Origin: JABCPH02 sp963524305
GTDB lineage: Bacteria; Fusobacteriota; Fusobacteriia; Fusobacteriales; Leptotrichiaceae
Direction: 5' to 3'
Assembly (NCBI GenBank): GCA_963524305.1
Contig: CAURGH010000002.1
Span: 137,578 to 201,577, forward strand
Length of the DNA stretch: 64,000 nucleotides
The notes below the pieces were generated by a model. That model worked only from the letters and a program-made list of their open reading frames with translations. It searched no databases and had not been told where the DNA came from. Every line of letters starts with the position of its first letter. Position 1 is the first letter of the stretch. Positions 61,801-64,000 of this stretch are shown in pieces. The translations under genes were made by a program, and so were the position numbers.

Positions 61801-64000
61801 AAAAATACATCATTGACAACATCGGGAACAACAGCAACAGCTGCAGATCCTAATAGTTATGTAAAAGCAGGAGATTTAGCAACAGCGATAACAAATATAG
61901 GTAAAGCGGCGAAAACAGAAGTTAAATCATCAGACAGCTCAATAGGAGTGACATCAAGCACAGGACCAAATGGTAATACAGTTTATGATATAAAAGTAGA
62001 CACATCAGGGGCAGTAGCACCAGGAAATACTAAACTTGTGACAGGAGACACAGTAAATACTGCCATAAACAATGCGAAAACTGACTTGATAAACAACAAT
62101 CCACTGACATTTGGAGGAGATAGCGGAACAGATGTAACAAGAAAGTTAGGAGAAAAACTAAACGTAAAAGGTGGAGCGACAGGAGCAACAACAACAGGAA
62201 ATATCGCAGTAAAAGCAGATGGAACTGATACGTTGAATATTGAATTGGCAAAAGATTTAAAAGACTTAGATAGTATAACAACAAATGGTGGAACAAAAAT
62301 TGATAGTAATGGAATCACAATTAATAATGGAGCAGGAAATCCGGTAACATTAGGACCAACAGGATTAAATAATGGTGGAAATCCAATAACTAATGTGGCA
62401 CCAGGAACTAATGATACAGATGCGGCAAATTATGGACAAGTGAAAGCGGCGAAAACAACTGTAACTTCAGCAGATAAATCAGTAGTAGTGAGTTCAAGTG
62501 TTGATGGAACAGATGGACATACAAACTATGATTTGAAAGTTGATGTAACAAAACTAGATGCGGCAAATAAAAATTTGAGCAACATTACTAATGCTGGAAA
62601 AGGTGTAATAAATAACATTGCAAGAAATTCAGTAGATGTAGTAGCAGGAACAAATATAGCGAATGTATCTAAAACAACTAAAGTGGATCCAGTAGATGGA
62701 ACATCAAAAGATATTTATGAGATAAATGCAAAAGGAGCAAATGTAGTAGCAGGAGATGGAGTAACAGTAACATCATCAGTAGGAGCAAATAACGTAACAG
62801 ACTACACAGTAGCAGTAAAAAATACAACATTGACAACAGCGGGAACAACAGCAACAGCTACAGATCCTAATAGTTATGTAAAAGCAGGAGACTTAGCAAC
62901 AGCGATAACAAATATAGGAAAAGCGGCGAAAACGGAAGTTAAATCATCAGATAATTCAATAGGTGTAACATCAAGTACAGGAACAGATGGAAATACAATT
63001 TATGACTTGAAAGTTGATACATCAGGAACAGTAACACCAGGAAGTAACAAGTTAGTAACAGGAGATACTGTAAATACGGCAATAAATAAAGCAGTTAGTA
63101 ATCCATTAACATTTGGAGGAGATAGCGGAACAGATGTAACAAGAAAATTAGGAGAAAAATTAAACGTAAAAGGTGGAGCAACAGGAGCAACAACAACAGG
63201 AAATATCGCAGTAAAAGCAGATGGAAATGACACATTAAATATTGAATTGGCAAAAGATTTAAAAGACTTAGATAGTATAACAACAAATGGTGGAAATACA
63301 ACGATTAACAATAATGGAATTACAACACCAACAGTAACAGCTGACAAAGTAACAATTAATAATGCACCAACAGCAGGAACAGATGCAACTAACAAAACAT
63401 ATGTAGACAGCACAAAGACAGAAGTGACATCAAATGACAATTCAGTTGTAGTAAATAAATCAACAAATGGAAACAAAGATGTTTATGACTTGTCAGTAGA
63501 TATAACTAAATTGGATGCAGCAAACAAAGATTTGAGTAATATTACGAATGCTGGTAAAGGTGTGATAAATAACATTGCAAGAAATTCGGTAGATGTAGTA
63601 GCAGGAACAAATATAGCGAATGTATCTAAAACAACTAAAGTGGATCCAGTAGATGGAACATCAAAAGATATTTATGAGATAAATGCAAAAGGAGCAAATG
63701 TAGTAGCAGGAGATGGAGTAACAGTAACATCATCAGTAGGAGCAAATAACGTAACAGACTACACAGTAGCAGTAAAAAATACAACATTGACAACAGCGGG
63801 AACAACAGCAACAGCTGCAGATCCTAATAGTTATGTAAAAGCAGGAGATTTAGCAACAGCGATAACAAATGTAGGAAAAGCAGCTAAAACGACTGTAACA
63901 TCAGCAAACGGTTCAGTAACAGTAAATCCAACAACAGATGCAGACGGACATACAAATTATGACCTAAAAGTAGATACAAGTTCAATTGCAGCAGGAACAA
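58816..64000 (+). CDS. Trimeric autotransporter adhesin (YadA-like), 3' end beyond window
   Basis: Open from ATG 58816 (GGAGGTCAA upstream) to the window end, over 1700 codons without a stop. Export region: basic n-region, then a short signal peptide (VASLATTVVAGEM, likely cut after NVEA). There is no extended signal region of the kind found in many proteobacterial examples. Residues about 60-720 form a head of repeated left-handed-helix motifs (GAIAIGKDSNALNKSAVALG, NIAIGMDSGQ). A neck follows near residue 726 (AFSVGSAGKERQIQNVAAGR, TDAINGSQLFAVA). The rest is stalk with repeated modules. The membrane anchor is not reached. It should act as a surface adhesin trimer. Confidence 0.93.
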   Translation, partial: MKNTKKNKNKKKMSKVVFNKVAKVASLATTVVAGEMVATKNVEANVTIGSTSGSTLNATGASLIGSGNAEGIAIGTSSKVYGANGIALGKDSTSVQEGAIAIGKDSNALNKSAVALGYNSKASGGQSVAIGGNIQSNRGAQALGDQSISIGGDTIASGSSSIAIGGDDLDTANKTVGILYRSLTGAPLVGTGTDRWIETKASGEASIAVGVQATSAGDLATAFGTKTKASGKFSTALGVGATSDGQGSIAIGGAASSVGATAIAIGTKVTTIGESASAMGYGSQANNKGSIAIGLNSKSGVAGSTEENTIAMGTNSQSLTANSVAIGTGSIGGSTGIGSSAVAIGNGASSKGSDGIALGSGSNANNIQNIAIGYKTETGKTQVAGSSNTDIRNISIGSETGKGMGGKDNLFLGTSAGQSSNGDDNISLGSRAGKSTNTSKNIAIGMDSGQTVTGVGSNIAIGRNSGKTVTGGGDNVAIGTDSGQNVTSTIGHNTTVGHSSGRNVNGNNNVSFGSGSGQNITGDNNTSIGINAGIGIQKSSNVSIGSDSGQNTNGVGNTAIGYQAGQTVIGDHNISMGYQSSKGLKGGSNTVIGNQAGTGGVEGDNNIIVGTNATRLYTAGGSLKVKNVVSLGTNSKAYTDNAMSIGSYSEATGKAAIAIGQSSKASKDDSMAIGNRTSVNAAKDVAIGSDSSTSATTGVSKATITVPGTGKSITYGTFAGNNPDAAFSVGSAGKERQIQNVAAGRISATSTDAINGSQLFAVANELGKTWKGNAGKTGSGDLLGSATSTQVMPGDEVQFIAGDNLAIKQETSTGTQKYTYSLKKDVDLGPNGSLKAGPVTINNNGIDAGNKKISNVSPGTNNTDAANYGQVKAAKTTVTSADKSVVVSSSVDGTDGHTNYDLKVDVTKLDAANKNLSNITNAGKGVISDIATKSINVAAGTNVKDVTSNTVTNADGTKTTTFTVNANGAKVVAGDGVTVTSSAGANNVTDYTVAVKNTSLTTSGTTATAADPNSYVKAGDLATAITNIGKAAKTEVKSSDSSIGVTSSTGPNGNTVYDIKVDTSGAVAPGNTKLVTGDTVNTAINNAKTDLINNNPLTFGGDSGTDVTRKLGEKLNVKGGATGATTTGNIAVKADGTDTLNIELAKDLKDLDSITTNGGTKIDSNGITINNGAGNPVTLGPTGLNNGGNPITNVAPGTNDTDAANYGQVKAAKTTVTSADKSVVVSSSVDGTDGHTNYDLKVDVTKLDAANKNLSNITNAGKGVINNIARNSVDVVAGTNIANVSKTTKVDPVDGTSKDIYEINAKGANVVAGDGVTVTSSVGANNVTDYTVAVKNTTLTTAGTTATATDPNSYVKAGDLATAITNIGKAAKTEVKSSDNSIGVTSSTGTDGNTIYDLKVDTSGTVTPGSNKLVTGDTVNTAINKAVSNPLTFGGDSGTDVTRKLGEKLNVKGGATGATTTGNIAVKADGNDTLNIELAKDLKDLDSITTNGGNTTINNNGITTPTVTADKVTINNAPTAGTDATNKTYVDSTKTEVTSNDNSVVVNKSTNGNKDVYDLSVDITKLDAANKDLSNITNAGKGVINNIARNSVDVVAGTNIANVSKTTKVDPVDGTSKDIYEINAKGANVVAGDGVTVTSSVGANNVTDYTVAVKNTTLTTAGTTATAADPNSYVKAGDLATAITNVGKAAKTTVTSANGSVTVNPTTDADGHTNYDLKVDTSSIAAGT
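61387..61598 (+). repeat. Long direct repeat A in the adhesin stalk, copy 1
   Basis: About 212 bases nearly identical to 62401-62612 (offset 1014). It encodes the stalk module containing TDAANYGQVKAAKTTVTSAD. Confidence 0.75.
62401..62612 (+). repeat. Long direct repeat A in the adhesin stalk, copy 2
   Basis: Second copy of the 61387-61598 unit; the first bases differ at a few sites, while the core is almost invariant. Confidence 0.75.
62584..62930 (+). repeat. Long direct repeat B in the adhesin stalk, copy 1
   Basis: About 347 bases nearly identical to 63541-63887 (offset 957). It encodes the modules with NNIARNSVDVVAGTNIANVS and AGDGVTVTSSVGANNVTDYT. Part of it is also related to 61735-61930. 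Confidence 0.8.
63541..63887 (+). repeat. Long direct repeat B in the adhesin stalk, copy 2
   Basis: Second copy of the 62584-62930 unit with only scattered single-base differences. Confidence 0.8.

Noticed and set aside
59352..63476. Minus-strand open frames of 60-158 codons inside the adhesin
   Set aside because: They are Val/Pro/Leu-rich antisense shadows of the repetitive adhesin codons, with no ribosome binding sites or known domains.
1..64000. tRNA, rRNA, CRISPR arrays, insertion sequences, prophage, toxin-antitoxin pairs
   Set aside because: I saw no cloverleaf or rRNA-like sequence, no regularly spaced repeats, and no transposase, integrase or phage structural proteins.

Overview
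The DNA is very AT-rich, almost every gene reads left to right, and strong AGGAGG-type ribosome binding sites are common. Lipoproteins, a FadL-type outer-membrane porin, an OmpA-domain protein and a giant trimeric autotransporter show a diderm envelope. They sit beside genes more typical of Firmicutes (polC, fhs, disA, yqhQ). This mixture fits the Fusobacteriota, most likely Leptotrichia or a close relative; the genus is inferred from gene content and style, not from a marker gene.

Layout. 1-2645: 3' part of a P-type calcium ATPase. 2.8-6.9 kb: an ABC importer of the TrpXYZ type with two lipoprotein binding proteins. 7.2-11.4 kb: a purine cluster, purA and purB, enclosing a duplicated-domain exported protein and a rhodanese lipoprotein. 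11.7-23.5 kb: an accessory-looking region with a J-like membrane protein, an Hsp70, three DKNYY-repeat loci (one is a chimeric remnant joined to an Hsp70 tail), a DUF1963 protein and an AAA-ATPase/PD-(D/E)XK protein. 23.6-32.6 kb: yebC (minus), polC, a membrane protein, an NlpC/P60 hydrolase (minus) and fhs. 32.7-39.2 kb: a TPR/Sel1 gene split by one stop codon, a MalY/PatB C-S lyase and two paralogous L,D-transpeptidases. 39.2-41.0 kb: a queuosine-precursor transporter and a radical SAM protein behind a leader that looks like a preQ1-I riboswitch with an attenuator. 41.0-47.2 kb: a FadL-like porin behind a large palindromic operator, then fabH, a membrane protein, fabD, acpP and fabF. 47.5-51.2 kb: rnc, coaD, radA, disA. 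51.3-58.2 kb: YqhQ, a coiled-coil exported protein, a polar amino acid ABC importer (permease, ATPase, two binding proteins), an OmpA protein and an exported protein of unknown function. 58.8 kb to the end: a trimeric autotransporter adhesin that runs off the window.

How the genes work together. The fab genes make acyl chains (initiation, malonyl loading, carrier, elongation). The two ABC systems each pair one transporter with two binding proteins. The YhhQ plus radical SAM pair reads as queuine salvage to preQ1 under preQ1 feedback. The Hsp70/J-like/DKNYY block looks like a lineage-specific envelope or stress module shaped by tandem duplication and deletion. No rRNA, tRNA, CRISPR array, insertion sequence or prophage was recognised.
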